Shown: one piece after another, positions 28,501 to 40,883 of the stretch | How the letters are laid out: each line of letters begins with the position of its first letter | How positions within the stretch are numbered: the first letter of the stretch is position 1 | DNA from: Voacanga thouarsii | Lineage: Eukaryota > Streptophyta > Magnoliopsida > Gentianales > Apocynaceae | Reading direction: 5' to 3' | Assembly (NCBI GenBank): GCA_026120185.1 | Contig: JANUWF010001636.1 | Coordinates: forward strand, 2,356,001-2,420,000 | DNA length: 64,000 nt | Position numbers and translations under genes: made by a program | The notes under the pieces: model-generated | Told to the model about the DNA's origin: nothing | Seen by the model: the letters and a program-made list of their open reading frames with translations, nothing else | Database searches by the model: none

Positions 28501-31278
28501 TCGTTGACTCCAATATTGTAAACATATTTTCTCTTTATTTCTTCTTCCTTTGAATCTCTCTCTCTCTCCAGGTGACTTTGATTGTTTTCTCAGTTAAAAT
28601 AAAATGATCTTGTAAATGAAAAATTTTGGGCTGATCAGACTTCTTTTAGGAGACATTTCTTTTTTCTTCCACCTCATCCCCGCCCCCCCTCCCTTCCTCC
28701 TCCTCCTTTCTCCTTCTGCCCTTTAGTTTCTTTAAAAAAAGAATTTTATAAACCAAAAATTGTAAAAACATATTTCTTTGCATATTCTTCTTCAGTATAA
28801 TCCACAACACAATATGTTGTACTTAACTATCACAAAACGAAGTTATAAGGTAATAGATAGTGTTTGGATACTGGACTTGCACTTTAAGAAACAAGAATTT
28901 CAAGTCTGAAGTTCAAAAAAGAAAAAGAAACAAATTTTCATGCCCAATAGATATATAGTAAAAGACAAAAGCTCAAAAATGGCTTCTTTTCATGCCCCAA
29001 AAAATCGAATTTCCTGAGAAAAAAATGATTTTTTTAAAAACCTTCAAAGAGAATAAATTTCATGAGAAGGAATGACTACCAGAGTTGGGTCATCATAGCC
29101 TTCAATTTGGGTGCTGTAGAGAGATGAGATGACAAGATGCTGCAAAGAGACAATAAAAGGGAAACCATTTAATGAATGGCCAGGTAATATAATCTAAGGG
29201 AATGTGGTAGATTGGGCAAGTCAAAATTTCTTTCGGAAAATTTTGTGTCAAGTCAAAATGAGTTATTCAAATCTGGACAGAGGGAGTACTTGATTGGTGT
29301 TGGTGATGGTGGTGATTTTACACTTGTTTACAGGAATTTTTCATTTTGCATTGGAGGGAAATGCTCTGAAGGCCATTGAATTGACAGAAGAGCTTGCACC
29401 TAAATTGTTAGAGCAAAATAAGGATTTGCATTTTGATCTTCTAAGCCTTCATTTCGTAGAACTTGTCCGCTCAAGGAAATGGTAAGCAGAGTGATTGTGA
29501 TCTTTGAGGGCATTAGCTCCAGGTATTCTCTTGATTAAAATTTTATTTCTGTGGCAGCACAGAAGCTCTGGAATTTGCTCAATCTAAGTTGGCTCCTTTT
29601 GGGAAGGTGCAGAAGTATGTTGAAAAGCTTGAAGTATGTTCTTCATCTAGCAGGAAAATCTTAACTTTTTTATCTTCCAGTCTGAAGGGTCTTTATCAGG
29701 GGTGGATCTAAGAAATGTTTTTAGTGGGGCAAAGTTACGTTGTAATTTTGTTTAAAATATTCCTTATAGAAAAAAAAAAAACCATCTTCTAAATAGCTTT
29801 ATTCAAGTAAGGAAAAAATGAATATTCTAAATAAATTTGGTGTCTTATGCCTTTTCAAAAATACATGATATTTTTGTTTAAAAAATTTGCTTATAGAAAA
29901 AATCCTCTTATAAGTAGCACTATGCAAATAAGAAAAAAGAAATGTTATAAATAATTTTGTTGGCTCATGCTTTCCCAAATTCGATTGATGATTCAATCAT
30001 TCATAGAGTTCTCTTTGGTTCTTTTTGGCTTTGTAAGAAGAATTAATAATTTTTCTTTTCCTGTCAACATTAACCTTATCCAAATGAAAAAGAAAACCTT
30101 TTTGTTTTCCTGTCGATATTAACCTTATCCAAATGAAAAACAATCTCTTGAAATAAAAATAGATATGCTTTTCTTTATAGTTTACCAATTTTCACAATAT
30201 TCTTGCAATAAATAAGTAGAGAGTTTGAATAAGTGGGGGCAAACTGAGATGATTTTTAAAACTCTATACAATTGTTAATTATCCAAAATCAATGGGGGCA
30301 ATTGCTCCCACTGTAAATCCACCACTGGTCTTTATTGAGATGATAGTGAGACTGATTGTTGGTTCAGGACTTCGTGGCTCTGCTTGCTTATGCGGAGCCA
30401 GAAAAATCACCCCTCTTTCATCTGCTAAGTGATGAGCACCGCCAGCATGTTGCAGACAGTCTAAACAGAGCAATTCTGGGTGCGTTTTAGATCGTTTTTA
30501 TGTCTGTTCTGTAATATTTCCTGGGAAAAACTTCCTCCTGGTTATATCACTTTTGCTGAATTGAGTCTCTTTCATTTTACTTCCCTTTAATTTCAAAACA
30601 AAAATATTAAATTATTCCCAAGGATTCTCACAGTTTGATCTTTGATTGCTTGTCTTGTAATAATGCCAGCTCATGCCAACTTGCCCAGTTATTCATCTGT
30701 AGAAAGGCTAATACAGCAAACAACAGTTGTTAGACAGTGCTTAAGTCAAGAGACTAGCAAGGTTTGATCTTGGTTTACTGCCTCCTTTATGGTTATAGAG
30801 TATAAAGTCCTGTTACATTCATTATCCCCAAAATATATATATATATTCACATATTGCAAAGTTGGGAAGACAAAACAAAAGATTATGTAATCCTCCCTGT
30901 ATCATGAGACCTATGTCTTCTTTCCTTTACTTTCACTTGTGTCTGTGCCCCATAGAACAAAGCCTACGTGTTATTGAACTAAATCTGGAGTTGGAATGTA
31001 ACTGTAGCTTTCCACTGGTAAGATTTTGATGGATTCTATCACATGAGAAGTAATGGCATTGTTGTTAACTTAGATGGATCAAGAATTTGAATTTTCCCTC
31101 TCTTTAACAAGTTCTTGGGAAATTCACCCTTACGGAAGAACTCTTAACTGAATTTTCCTGTATGTCTTTTCCTTGAACTTGTACGCTAAATTCAATGCTG
31201 ACAGAGTTGCTTAATTTTATTCATCAATTGCAGGACGTGCATCCACCCTTTTCACTAAAGGACTTCCTCAAAAGCTAA
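25578..31278 (+). CDS. LisH/CTLH (RanBPM-related) protein, At1g06060-like (7 exons, 215 aa)
   Basis: Small LisH-CTLH-CRA protein of the GID8/RanBPM class, scaffold components of the CTLH E3 ubiquitin-ligase complex; a role in that complex here is inferred from the domains. Exons: 25578-25610, 27800-27941, 29334-29481, 29558-29633, 30368-30479, 30670-30761, 31234-31278. The start MDIDPRQYENI is nearly the start I recall for At1g06060 (about 213 aa). The LisH helix pair is at residues 12-45 (HNIVLSYLVHNCFKDTVESF). CTLH covers about 59-115 (ALKAIELTEELAPKLLEQNK). The CRA-like C terminus includes LAYAEPEKSPLFHLLS and ends FSLKDFLKS. Intron 1 is 2.2 kb. Intron 2 contains a 965-bp Stowaway MITE and intron 4 a 631-bp hAT MITE. 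All frames are intact. Confidence 0.94.
28322..29286. mobile_element. long Stowaway-like MITE in intron 2 of the CTLH gene
   Basis: Flanked by TA on both sides. The left end ctcccttcttccggatttga and the inverted right end ctccctctgtccagatttga form the CTCCCTCYGTCC Stowaway signature followed by matched sub-terminal sequence. At 965 bp it is long for Stowaway and may carry an insertion; it includes a C/T-rich run near 28670-28720. No coding capacity. Confidence 0.7.
29697..30327. mobile_element. non-autonomous hAT element in intron 4 of the CTLH gene
   Basis: The ends are caggggtggatcta (left) and, inverted, cagtggtggattta (right), typical hAT-type CAGGGGTGGA termini. Identical 8-bp target-site duplications GTCTTTAT lie at 29689-29696 and 30328-30335. 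A short internal duplication (ccttatccaaatgaaaaa) occurs at about 30075 and 30122. There is no transposase. Confidence 0.85.
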
Positions 31279-32480
31279 GTGGCCGGAGCCTGAAAAAGAA
31301 TTTGTCTGCGTTGGTGTTTGTGGCATACATGGCACATATTTAGCATCAGGCAATTGTAATATATGCAATCTCTCTCTTGCTCAAGCTGCCATCTGGGTTC
31401 TGGTTTACTCTTGAGTCAAGGGTGGAAATGTAGTTATCATGGCTGCTTGTCTCCTTAGTTTTCTTGTTCAAATGAGTCTTCTTTCAGGGTGAAAATGAGA
31501 TCTACCATGCAATCCTCTCTTCTTCCTTCACCTTTTCCTTTTCGAAACCTTTCATACTATTTTTTTTTTCTTTCTGGGGAAGAAATTTTTGAGGATGCAA
31601 TGGCATGTGGATCGGTAGCTTTGTTGTACTGTGTTCCGTCTCTTTGATAATTTAGCAGGTCCGAATTCAAGCTGAAAAGGCAATGCCTGAGACAGAGCAG
31701 AAGCTCAATTATGTATGCGAAATGCTTTCATAGATTCGAATTAATAGGAACTGAGAAATAGACAAATTTGGCAATTGGGATATGCTCAACGTAAATTCTT
31801 TCCAACTACCCGGAGAGATTTCTCTTGTTAGTGGAGGATGAATGGTGAAATCAACTACTGATTTTGACAAAATTAATAAGTTTATTTTGGTTATTATAAT
31901 ATAATTTTATTTATTGTAATTTTGATTTAAAATAGAAATTTTAAATAAATTGTAAGAACAGTGTAAAGTAAAGAAATTATATAGGAGATAGAAAAATAAA
32001 AACTTATTTAAAATTAATTTAAATTAATATTTTATTCGTTTATATAATATTTTAATAATGTCTCAATTTCTTTATAAAGGGTTAGATATATTATTTTAAA
32101 TACATAAAATGAATTTAATAAATAATATTTTGTTTTATTCATAAAATTAATACTCTTAGAAATATAAATAATTATATTTATTTTTTAAATATGAATAATT
32201 TCAAAAATTGAAAAATTATATCTATTATCTAAATAAATTGATAGTCTCAAAAAAAAAAAAATGAACAGTCATTTTTATCCTTTTGATTTCATAACATCAC
32301 TTAAATTTTAAGGATTAGAGGTACTTGAATAACAATGTGGGAAAAAATCATAATTCATATGACAATTAAATTTAAAATAAAATTTGGATGGTAATATGGT
32401 ATTTTGACTATACTTGAGATGAAAAAATAATTTTTTTTTTCCTAATTTATATTCATTCAGCCCTAGCAATAGGTACCTGC
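31279..32480. other. intergenic DNA after the CTLH gene
   Basis: The first 500 bases probably contain the CTLH 3' UTR. From about 31850 the DNA is extremely AT-rich. No gene or clear repeat is seen. Confidence 0.4.
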
Positions 32481-32679
32481 AATCTAATATATATAAAATG
32501 GTAAATAAAGGATGAGAACTAATATTAGGAAGTTAAATAAGGGAGATAAACATCGGGGGCAACAGTTTCTACTTTTAAGTGGGTGACATTAATATTGATG
32601 GCTTGGTAAATCTATCCCTAAATTCCCATAGCCCGGCAACAAGATTAATTGTAACCCTTAGATTATAACAGTAAATAGT

Positions 32680-33096
32680 TTTTAATGATCGAGATGGAAA
32701 TAAGTCAAGCTCTTAATATGGGGTCTATGGCTTGACCTGATTTAAACCTAACTTGACTTGGGCCCAGGTTTAGGCTTAAAACCAAGTTTGTTTCAATAAA
32801 TATAGTTAAAGTTTGGCTTAAAGCCTGCTAGACCTAGCCTATATATATAATATTTTATATTTATTATTTATGTTATATATTATATATAATTGTCACAATT
32901 AAATCTATTGACAATATATTTGAAGAATACTAAGAAAAAAAAGTGAAAGACTAAGAATGTGATCAGATGAAGTTTGAGTAAATAAAAAGGAGGGAGATCA
33001 TAAATTGATGTAAGAATATTGGAAGAAAAAAAAAAAGCTTGTCACTACCTCATAAATACTATTGAGAAACACCAAATAATTAGATCATTATATCCC

Positions 33097-33136
<40 letters not shown>

Positions 33137-33880
33137 ATTTAACTAGAATAAAGTAATGAAAGAAAAATGAGAATAAGAAAAAAAAGTAAAGTTTAAGCAA
33201 AAGATATGCATTTATTGAAAATATATCATTTAATTACTTGCTAATAATAAAAATTAAACCAATGTACTGCATTCTACTCCAAAAGAAGGAGGTGGCACAA
33301 AAAATTTCTCCCTCCCTCACTTATCATTAAAAGAAAATTTCAATAAACCAAAGCTTAACAATAAAATACATATTAAAAAAACAAATTGTCAAAAAAAATT
33401 GTTTACCTCATTTTCTATCTCGTAATATCATGGGGTAAACATTTGTTAAAAAATATATATATCATTTTATATAGAAAATTGGAACTTTGTATGTGGATTA
33501 AATATCATTAAGTATTTTTAATGTTTTATTCTCTTTTGTTATAGTAAATACTTATTTATGATAAAATTTTTATAATTCTCTTGCATGAAATAAAAGTTTC
33601 TATTTTGACTTAACATATAAAATTTTTTAAAAATATTTAAGTTTAAGTAAATTATTACTTTAATTTTATTAAAAGAAGTGATTGGTACTCTTAATTTATT
33701 AATATAATTTATATCAAGAAGGATATAAAAATTCTAAGTGGGCTTCAGCTCAAGTCATACCCAAGCCCTTAAAAATGCCTTATATAGGCTAATAGGTTAA
33801 ATTCAGACCTTTAACCTACAATGCAAGCCCAAGCCTATTTAGTCAAAGCCTGACTATCCCTAAATCCAGCCTACATCCCT
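32680..33880. mobile_element. possible non-autonomous element inside LINE copy A
   Basis: This 1.2-kb block is absent from the equivalent place in copy B (near 47320-47350). Its two ends carry related inverted text (left caggtttaggcttaaaacc, right reading inverted as aggcttgggcttg and ggctttgactaaataggc). Its right end, inverted, starts cagggatgtaggctgg, hAT-like. I find no convincing target duplication, so the limits are approximate. Confidence 0.35.
33101..33132. repeat. (AG)n microsatellite
   Basis: Sixteen uninterrupted AG units. Confidence 0.95.
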
Positions 33881-34767
33881 GCTACCTAGATATCCTATCA
33901 TCAAACCATCACAATTGAGTTTAAACTAGTTGGGACTAGGTGGTGTCTATCTAATATCAATAGGATATTTAGGAAGATGAGTAGTATGCCCAAGTTCTAA
34001 ATTGAAAAATTCTATTACTTTGGCTATACAGTCTAGGTAAAGTTCTAAGTAAGGTTGATTACCTTGGAATATACTCTTGTTTTTGAAGAGTTTCAAGATA
34101 TCCATCAGCCATATATAAAGAGTGCAATCTAACATATACCTCTTATTCCCAATTTTAAGACCTTCTTTAAGACAGTTTTATAAAAATTTGTTTTTCATGA
34201 AGGGGTGCACTACATAGAGCCATAGTCTTTCTTATAATAACTGAGCGGCAGTGCACCTTCTAACAGGGATGGAACAAGAGACTTTGAGTTAGAGGGCAAA
34301 TTATATGAAATAATATATTAAAAGATAATTGTCACGCTCCGAATCCAATGATGACATGGCAGTATCCCAAAATAGAATATCGAATCCAAAACCAAAAACA
34401 GACAAATCAAACTAAAATAACTCAAATGCCATTAACTAAAACACAATGAAAAACATAATCCAATAAACTTATATTATTCCAATAAAACGCTAAAACCTCA
34501 ATTGTCATCAGTATAAATCTAACATAATTTTTTCAGAATTTCAGAACATAAGAGAATTTATTAAAAACGCCAGTTAAGAACCAAAAATCGCAGATAAGTC
34601 AGAACCCCTTACCAGAAACACTGCACAGACTACTCTTATCACCTCTAATTTCTTTTTCTCCTACAATCCCAGTTATCAATATCCTATTAGAATCATCGGA
34701 CTTACAATTCCCCATATCAGAATCTCAAAATCAAGAACCGTAGATACTAATTAAACCTTGACAGAAA

Positions 34768-36829
34768 TGTAACATCCCGAATCCGAAACCCGAAATAGAA
34801 CCCCAATTCATACCTGAAACATCACACAACAGTATCTCCAAGGAGACACTAAGCCTTTAACTCATAAAAATTACTTTATTTGAAACTAATTATCTCTAAA
34901 GAAAAGAAACAAAAATACAACCTGAAAAAAAAAATCATTTAGGACTTACAATAAAATCTCATGAATAAAATATAAAACATTTAATACAACCAATGTCTTG
35001 CTCAACCTTAACTAAGGATTAACGAGAATAACATTGTTTAATCCAAAATAATAATAATTATAAATAAAATTCTCAAAAGTCAATCAGTCTAAAAGTATAG
35101 TCTAATCCTATCGGTCTTCACAATTCTCTTCATATTCCTGATCAAAATATATGAAATGTTTAATGGAGTGAGTTACACTAACCTAATAAGTAGTCCAAAC
35201 ATCACCTTGAGAAAGAATATGTTACATATAATATTCTTTAAATAAAACACATCGAATAATACCAAATGGTTGGATGAAACTGAATATATATATTATTTTT
35301 ATTATTACTTCCTTTAATTTATATTCACAATGAAAGAGAATATGACCTAACATTAAATGGAACATAAGTATTATTCAATTCATTTAGAATAAAGTATAAA
35401 TATAATTTAGTTTTAGATAGATATAATTATGACTAAATTTTAAAATAAAAAATTAACTCAGGAACAAAAGAAATAAAAATAAGAATAATATATTATAGAT
35501 ACCTAAATATTTTGTATATAAAATTTAGCTTGTGGGGACATCAAAGTCCCCGCTACCACACAAAATGAAATGGAGGCCACAACAATGCCTTTTGTTTGTC
35601 TGCACTTTTGATTCCTTCACAACCACGATAGGCAAAATCTCTCAATTATTGCAGTTTAAAGTAAAAGCAAACTTCCTTTTCTTTCTTCTTTTTTTTTAAC
35701 TGCAACAAAACAACAAAAGAAAGGAAAAAGAGTCAACAACACTCCTACCTCAAACACCATTAACGAAAGTCAACAAAAAACTAGAAATGAAAACAAAGTC
35801 GAAAACGTGAACAAATTTTTTTATTTAACAGAATAGCGAATTACTTTTTAAAGGTAAATCTACACTGTTTTTCCCCCCAAATCACCTTCTCAAACCAATT
35901 ATATAGATAATTTTAACAAATATAATAATTTAAAATTCCAAATACTTCAGTTCCATCTAACAATAAAACACACTTTTTTTTTAATATTTATTTTCAACAT
36001 TATAAAATCAAAACACACACAAACAATCACACATATGTTTATGAAATTCATATTAGAAAAAGGATCACTACTATCAGTTCTGATTGTTTATCCCATTAGG
36101 GAGGCAAAACTCAAATTTTTTATTGATTGAGAGGGATTTCAGTCACACAAAAGTTTCAGAACATGTTCTTCCTTCCCTTCTCCTAGACTCATGAGTCATT
36201 ACACACATCATATACAACACACACAATCATATGGTTCACAGCCAACCAAAATAACCAATCTTAATCCCAAATTTGTAGAGAAAATAAAATTCATAACTTC
36301 CTTAAAAATAGAAGATGTCAGAACCATTTACCTTAGAAGTCAGACTAAAATCTCCAATTCAAGCCAATTACTCAACACAATCGCTCCCTAATATCAAACC
36401 ATACAATATCAATATCAATAAAAGGAACTAACACCCAATGAATCAATTAACTTTAATCTCTAGAATTCTTGAAATAAAGAGGAAGAGAACCTCCTAATAT
36501 TTACTCTGTAATCTCTAACTGAATTAAGAGTCAAAATCCACAAAACCCACCTTCAAGATTGAGGAACTCAGAGCTTTCTCCCCCAAAGTCTAGAACCCTT
36601 TGAATGATCGTTCTGGGCCACTGATGATAAAAACCAAAGAACGTCGTTTAGATTAAGATGTAGGTTTAATTTTCAAAAAATACTAAATAACAAACATATC
36701 CCTTCAAGTTAACTAAATCTCCCATGACTCCTAAAGGCTATGGGCTATCTTATGGGCCATAATAAAGAGAATTGCATTATGGGCCGGTCAAAATACAAAA
36801 CCCAAAATAAATTGGGTTGGGTATTTACA
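34768..36829 (-). repeat. 3' LTR of the Ty3-gypsy element
   Basis: On the plus strand it runs TGTAACATCCCGAATCC to GTATTTACA (2062 bp). It aligns along its whole length with 42187-44252, with scattered substitutions and small indels. Confidence 0.93.
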
Positions 36830-36841
36830 TTCCACCCCCTT
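36830..36841 (-). other. polypurine tract of the Ty3-gypsy element
   Basis: Directly inside the 3' LTR the minus strand reads AAGGGGGTGGAA and then TGTAAATAC of the LTR. This is the expected position and composition of the plus-strand primer. Confidence 0.85.
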
Positions 36842-36879
36842 ATAAAAGTTTCGTCCTTGAAACTTATACGTACCTTTCA

Positions 36880-37170
36880 GGTCAAACAAAGAGGGGTACT
36901 TCTTTTGCATATACTCCTCCAACTCCCATGTAGCTTCGTGAGACGTATGATTTGTCCACTAGACCTTGACATAAGGGATGATACGTCTTCGCAACACCTG
37001 CTCTTTACGATCTACAATCCTCAAAGGAATCTTCGCATACGACAAGTTTTCAGTCACTTTCAATAGTCTAACCTCTAGCACATGACTTAAATCTGAAATG
37101 TAACTCATTAATTGAGAAACATGGAAAACGTCATACACCTTAGATAGTGCCGGTGGTAAAGCCAAATGAT
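36880..37170 (-). pseudogene. gypsy integrase C-terminal tether and chromodomain remnant
   Basis: The minus strand encodes the conserved stretch with DVFHVSQL and PLRIVDRKEQVLRRR, followed after an in-frame TAG by WTNHTSHEATWELEEYM, which is chromodomain-like. These are hallmarks of Del/Tekay chromoviruses. The stop splits the domain. Confidence 0.8.
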
Positions 37171-37226
37171 AAACAAGTTCTCCAACTTTTTCTAAAATCT
37201 CGTAAGAACCTACAAAACGTGGACTT

Positions 37227-37691
37227 CATTGTTTTTGGACCAGACCGGACCGACTTGTCGGACCGGTTGGACTGTGAATCGGTCTCCAAATCGGTTCGGT
37301 CCATCCATTTGAGCAAAAAAATTCAAAAATCGGCATATTTTATTCAAATCGGTTTGGACCAGCCAATCCAACCAATTGAACTGGTCCCTCTTTTTTTTTT
37401 CCCTCCTAATTAAGATAATATATTCATAAGAAAAAAATAAGCTACACAAATGAAATAAATAGTCTATATTAATAGAGAAAATATTATATTTTCTTCTAAT
37501 TTCGTTATTTATGTATTTATGGACTTAAATTATATTATATTATTGATCAATTTTATTCTTAAAAATATTATATTTTTAATTTTTAAATAATAATATTACC
37601 GGTTCAATTACGGTTCAATTGTGGTTGAACCATTAAATCGTGATCCAGTAAATTTTTGGGTTCGATGTCCGGTCCGGTTCTAAAAACAATG
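37227..37691. mobile_element. 465-bp hAT MITE inserted in the gypsy element
   Basis: Terminal inverted repeats are cattgtttttggaccagacc (left) and, inverted, cattgtttttagaaccggac (right). Identical 8-bp duplications GTGGACTT lie at 37219-37226 and 37692-37699. Repeated ACCGG motifs fill the sub-terminal parts. It separates the integrase core from the tether and chromodomain, so it entered after the gypsy element. Confidence 0.9.
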
Positions 37692-37799
37692 GTGGACTTA
37701 ACTTCCCACTCTTTCCAAATCTCATCACCCCCTTAGTAGGAGAAATTCGGAGATACACCTTCTCTTCCACCTTAAACTCCAGTGGTCGCCTTTTGCTGT

Positions 37800-38440
37800 C
37801 TGCCTAACTTTTTTGTCTATCTTATGCTGCCTTAATTTGCTCGCAAATCAGTGGTACTTTCTCCAAGATAATTTGTACTAATTCTGGTTCAGTAATTATC
37901 CTCTCACTCACATAATCCCAGCATACTAGTGATCTATACCTCCTCCCATACAATGCCTCATATGGAGTCATCACAATACTTGTCTGATAACTATTATTAT
38001 AAGAGAATTTTATTAACATCAAATGATCCACCCAACTACCCTTGAAATCCATTACCCATGCCCACAACATATTCTCCAATGTTTGAATAGTACGTTCAGA
38101 TTGCCTATCAATTTGTGGGTGAAATGTAGTACTAGGTGCTACCGTAGTCCCCATAACTTTATTAAAACTATTCTAGAATCGTGAAACAAACCGTAAATCC
38201 CTGTCAGACACAATGCTAACTGGTATGCCATGTAACCGTACTATTTCCTCCATATACATTTTTGCCAACTCATCTATAGTTGCTGTAGCCTTCATTGACA
38301 AAAAATGCGCTGACTTAGTTAGTCTATCCACAATCACCAAAATAATATCATTTCCCAACCTTGATCTTGGCAACCCAACAACAAAATCCATAGTGATATG
38401 TTCCCATTTCCACATCCATATCTTCAAAAGTTTTAGCAAT
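37800..38440 (-). pseudogene. gypsy integrase core remnant
   Basis: Two minus-strand frames (38439-38173 and 38154-37822) make up an rve integrase core. Visible are TMDFVVGLP, SDRDLRF and the later QSERTIQTLE, giving the D,D,E acidic residues, then MTPYEALYGRR. A stop or frameshift at about 38160 separates the two parts. Confidence 0.85.
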
Positions 38441-39071
38441 CCTCCCGGCTTTAATGTTCAGCCTTCATTTGTTAACATATTAAACATCGAGACGTATATT
38501 CAGCTATCTCCCTCTTCATTCCATTCCACCAAAAGTTTCTCTTTAAATCCCTATACATTTTAGTACCACCAGAATATACTAACAACTTAGAGTCATGTGT
38601 TTCTTTCAGGATTTTAGCATTTAAACTTGAATGGTTAGGTACACATAATCTTCCTCTAAATTTTAAACTCTCGTCATCATGATTTTAGAAGTCTGCCTGC
38701 TGATCATCATAGACTTCCTTTTTCCTTCTCTCTAAACTAGCATCCATACCTTGGACAGTCTTTAAACGCTCCACTAAGATTGGTTGCAACGTCAAAGATG
38801 CTAAATATCCCTTCGTAGATCCCCTATTTTTATCTCCAATTTCTCAAATTCTAATATCAATTGCTCCTGTTGAGTGATCATAGCTGCTAGGGCATTGTTT
38901 TTCCGACTCAACACATTAGCTACTTTGTTTGCTTTTTCCGAGTGATAGCTAATCTTTAAGTAGCTCTAGCCATCTCCACTGACGAATATTAAGTTTTTTT
39001 TGGGTGAACAAATATTTCAAACTTTGATGGTCCGTAAACACCTCACAAGGCTCTCCATACAAGTAGTGTCT

Positions 39072-39530
39072 TCAAATTTTCAAAGCAAAAACTACTGCAG
39101 CTAGCTTAAGATCGTGAGTGGGATAATTTTGCTCGTAAGGCTTCAATTGTCTTGACGCATAAACTATGACCTTCCCATTCTGCATTAGCACACATCCCAA
39201 ACCGTTTTTTGACATGTCACTATAGACTATAAAACCTCTCGATCTAGATAGTAGTATAAGTATAGGTGCAGATGTCAATCTTTTTTTCAACTCCTGAAAA
39301 TTAGTCTCACATGATGAACTCCATTCGAATTTGGTCTTTTTATTTGGTAAGTCGAGTCAATGGTCCTAAAATTTTCAAAAAGTCCTCCATAAATTTCTGA
39401 TAATACCCAACTAACCCCAAGAAACTTCTCACTTCAGATGCATTAGTTGGTCTAGCCCAATTTACAATGGCTTCCATTTTCTTAGAATCTACAGCTACTC
39501 CATTCTTAGATATGATATGACCCAAGAAAG
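39072..39530 (-). pseudogene. gypsy RT C-terminal part and RNase H remnant
   Basis: The frame 39525-39340 carries RSFLGLVGYYQKF of the RT connection region. 39290-39072 carries [16 protein letters not shown] and [18 protein letters not shown] of RNase H. The usual DLELAA reads DLKLAA, so a catalytic Glu appears lost. The two frames are separated by a shift near 39330. Confidence 0.85.
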
Positions 39531-39543
39531 CAACACTTCTGAA

Positions 39544-40092
39544 CTAAAATTCATACTTGCTAAATTTCGCGTACAATTTCTCCTTTCGCAAAGTCTGTAA
39601 AACCACTTTCACGTGTTCCACATGCTTTTCTTTGGATGATGAATATATCAGAATGTCATCAATAAACACCACTACAAACTTGTCTAACTGAGGCTTGAAG
39701 ACCCGGTTCATCAGGTCCATAAATACTGGTGTGGCGTTAGTCATTCCAAATGACATGACTAAAAATTCATAATGTCCATAATGAGTCCGGAAAGTACTTT
39801 TGGGCATATCTTGTGCCTTAATTCTTAACTGATGATATCTAGAGCGCAAGTCAATCTTAGAAAACACACAAGCACCTTTTAGTTGATCAAAGAGATCATC
39901 AATCTGAGGTAAGGGGTACCGATTCTTGATGGTGATCTTATTAAGTTCGTAGTAATCAATGCAAAGTCTCATATTGCCATCATTTTTCTTCACAAACAAA
40001 ACTGGAGCTTCCCACGGGGATACACTTGGGCGTATCATATCCAATAATTCTTGTAGTTGAGTCTTTAATTCTCGTAATTCAGCAGGTGTCAT
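39544..40092 (-). pseudogene. gypsy reverse transcriptase domain
   Basis: An open frame of 182 codons covers most of the RT fingers and palm. The motifs [47 protein letters not shown] and the catalytic FIDD box (usual YIDD) are visible in order. The frame is cut off on both sides by stops. Confidence 0.9.
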
Positions 40093-40442
40093 TCTGTACG
40101 AAGCCTTCGAGATGGTTCAGCTTCTGGTATCAAAACAATATCAAACTCTCTTTCTTGCTCAGGGGGTAGTTTTGGTAATTCTTTCAAAAATACATCTAGA
40201 AAGTCACACACCACTGGTATGTTTTCAAATGTTTGTCCCTTCTTTTGAGTATCCAACGCGTAAGCTAAGAAACCTTCTCATCCTTTTTGAAGATCTCTTC
40301 ATGCCTTTATGGCTAATATGATTGGTTTCAACTTGTCCGTTCACTTTTCCAAACCTCCCAGAAAATAGAATTCGTCTTTTCCTGGAATTGCTAAATTTAC
40401 CTTTTTGCCTTTGTAGTCGATCATTGTATAGTTGCGAGAAAG

Positions 40443-40883
40443 TCAATCCATTCTGAGAATCACATCAAAATCCACTATTGGAATATGGATAAGATCGGCA
40501 TATAACACTTCGTTTCCAATCTTTACCCTACATCCCTTCAACACAAGTTTGGAGACTAAAACTTTTTCACTAGGAATAGATATATGAAAATGATCAACTA
40601 TAGGGGTAGGGGCTAATTTTAGAGTTTTGGCAAAATGTTGAGATACAAAAGAATGGGTGGCACCACAATAAAAAAGTGTCAAAGCTGGTACAAAATTAAT
40701 TAGTATGGTACCTATAACCACATCATCTGCAGTCTCAGCCTCTTGTTGAGTCAGTCCAAAAACCTTAGCATTCGGCTTCTTTTGCTCCACTGGCCTCGTG
40801 ACTTGAGTAGCGGTCTTGATACTTCTTGAGCCATCATCGGACATTCCCCAATACGGTGTCCTATGTTTCCACACTTGAAACAA
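40443..40883 (-). pseudogene. gypsy aspartic protease region, catalytic Asp missing
   Basis: The conserved DSGATHSF active-site box reads YCGATHSF, within LTLFYCGATHSFVSQHFA at about 40630-40680. The nucleophilic Asp and the following Ser are therefore both substituted. The downstream stretch DFDVILRMD matches the second conserved block. Confidence 0.85.
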
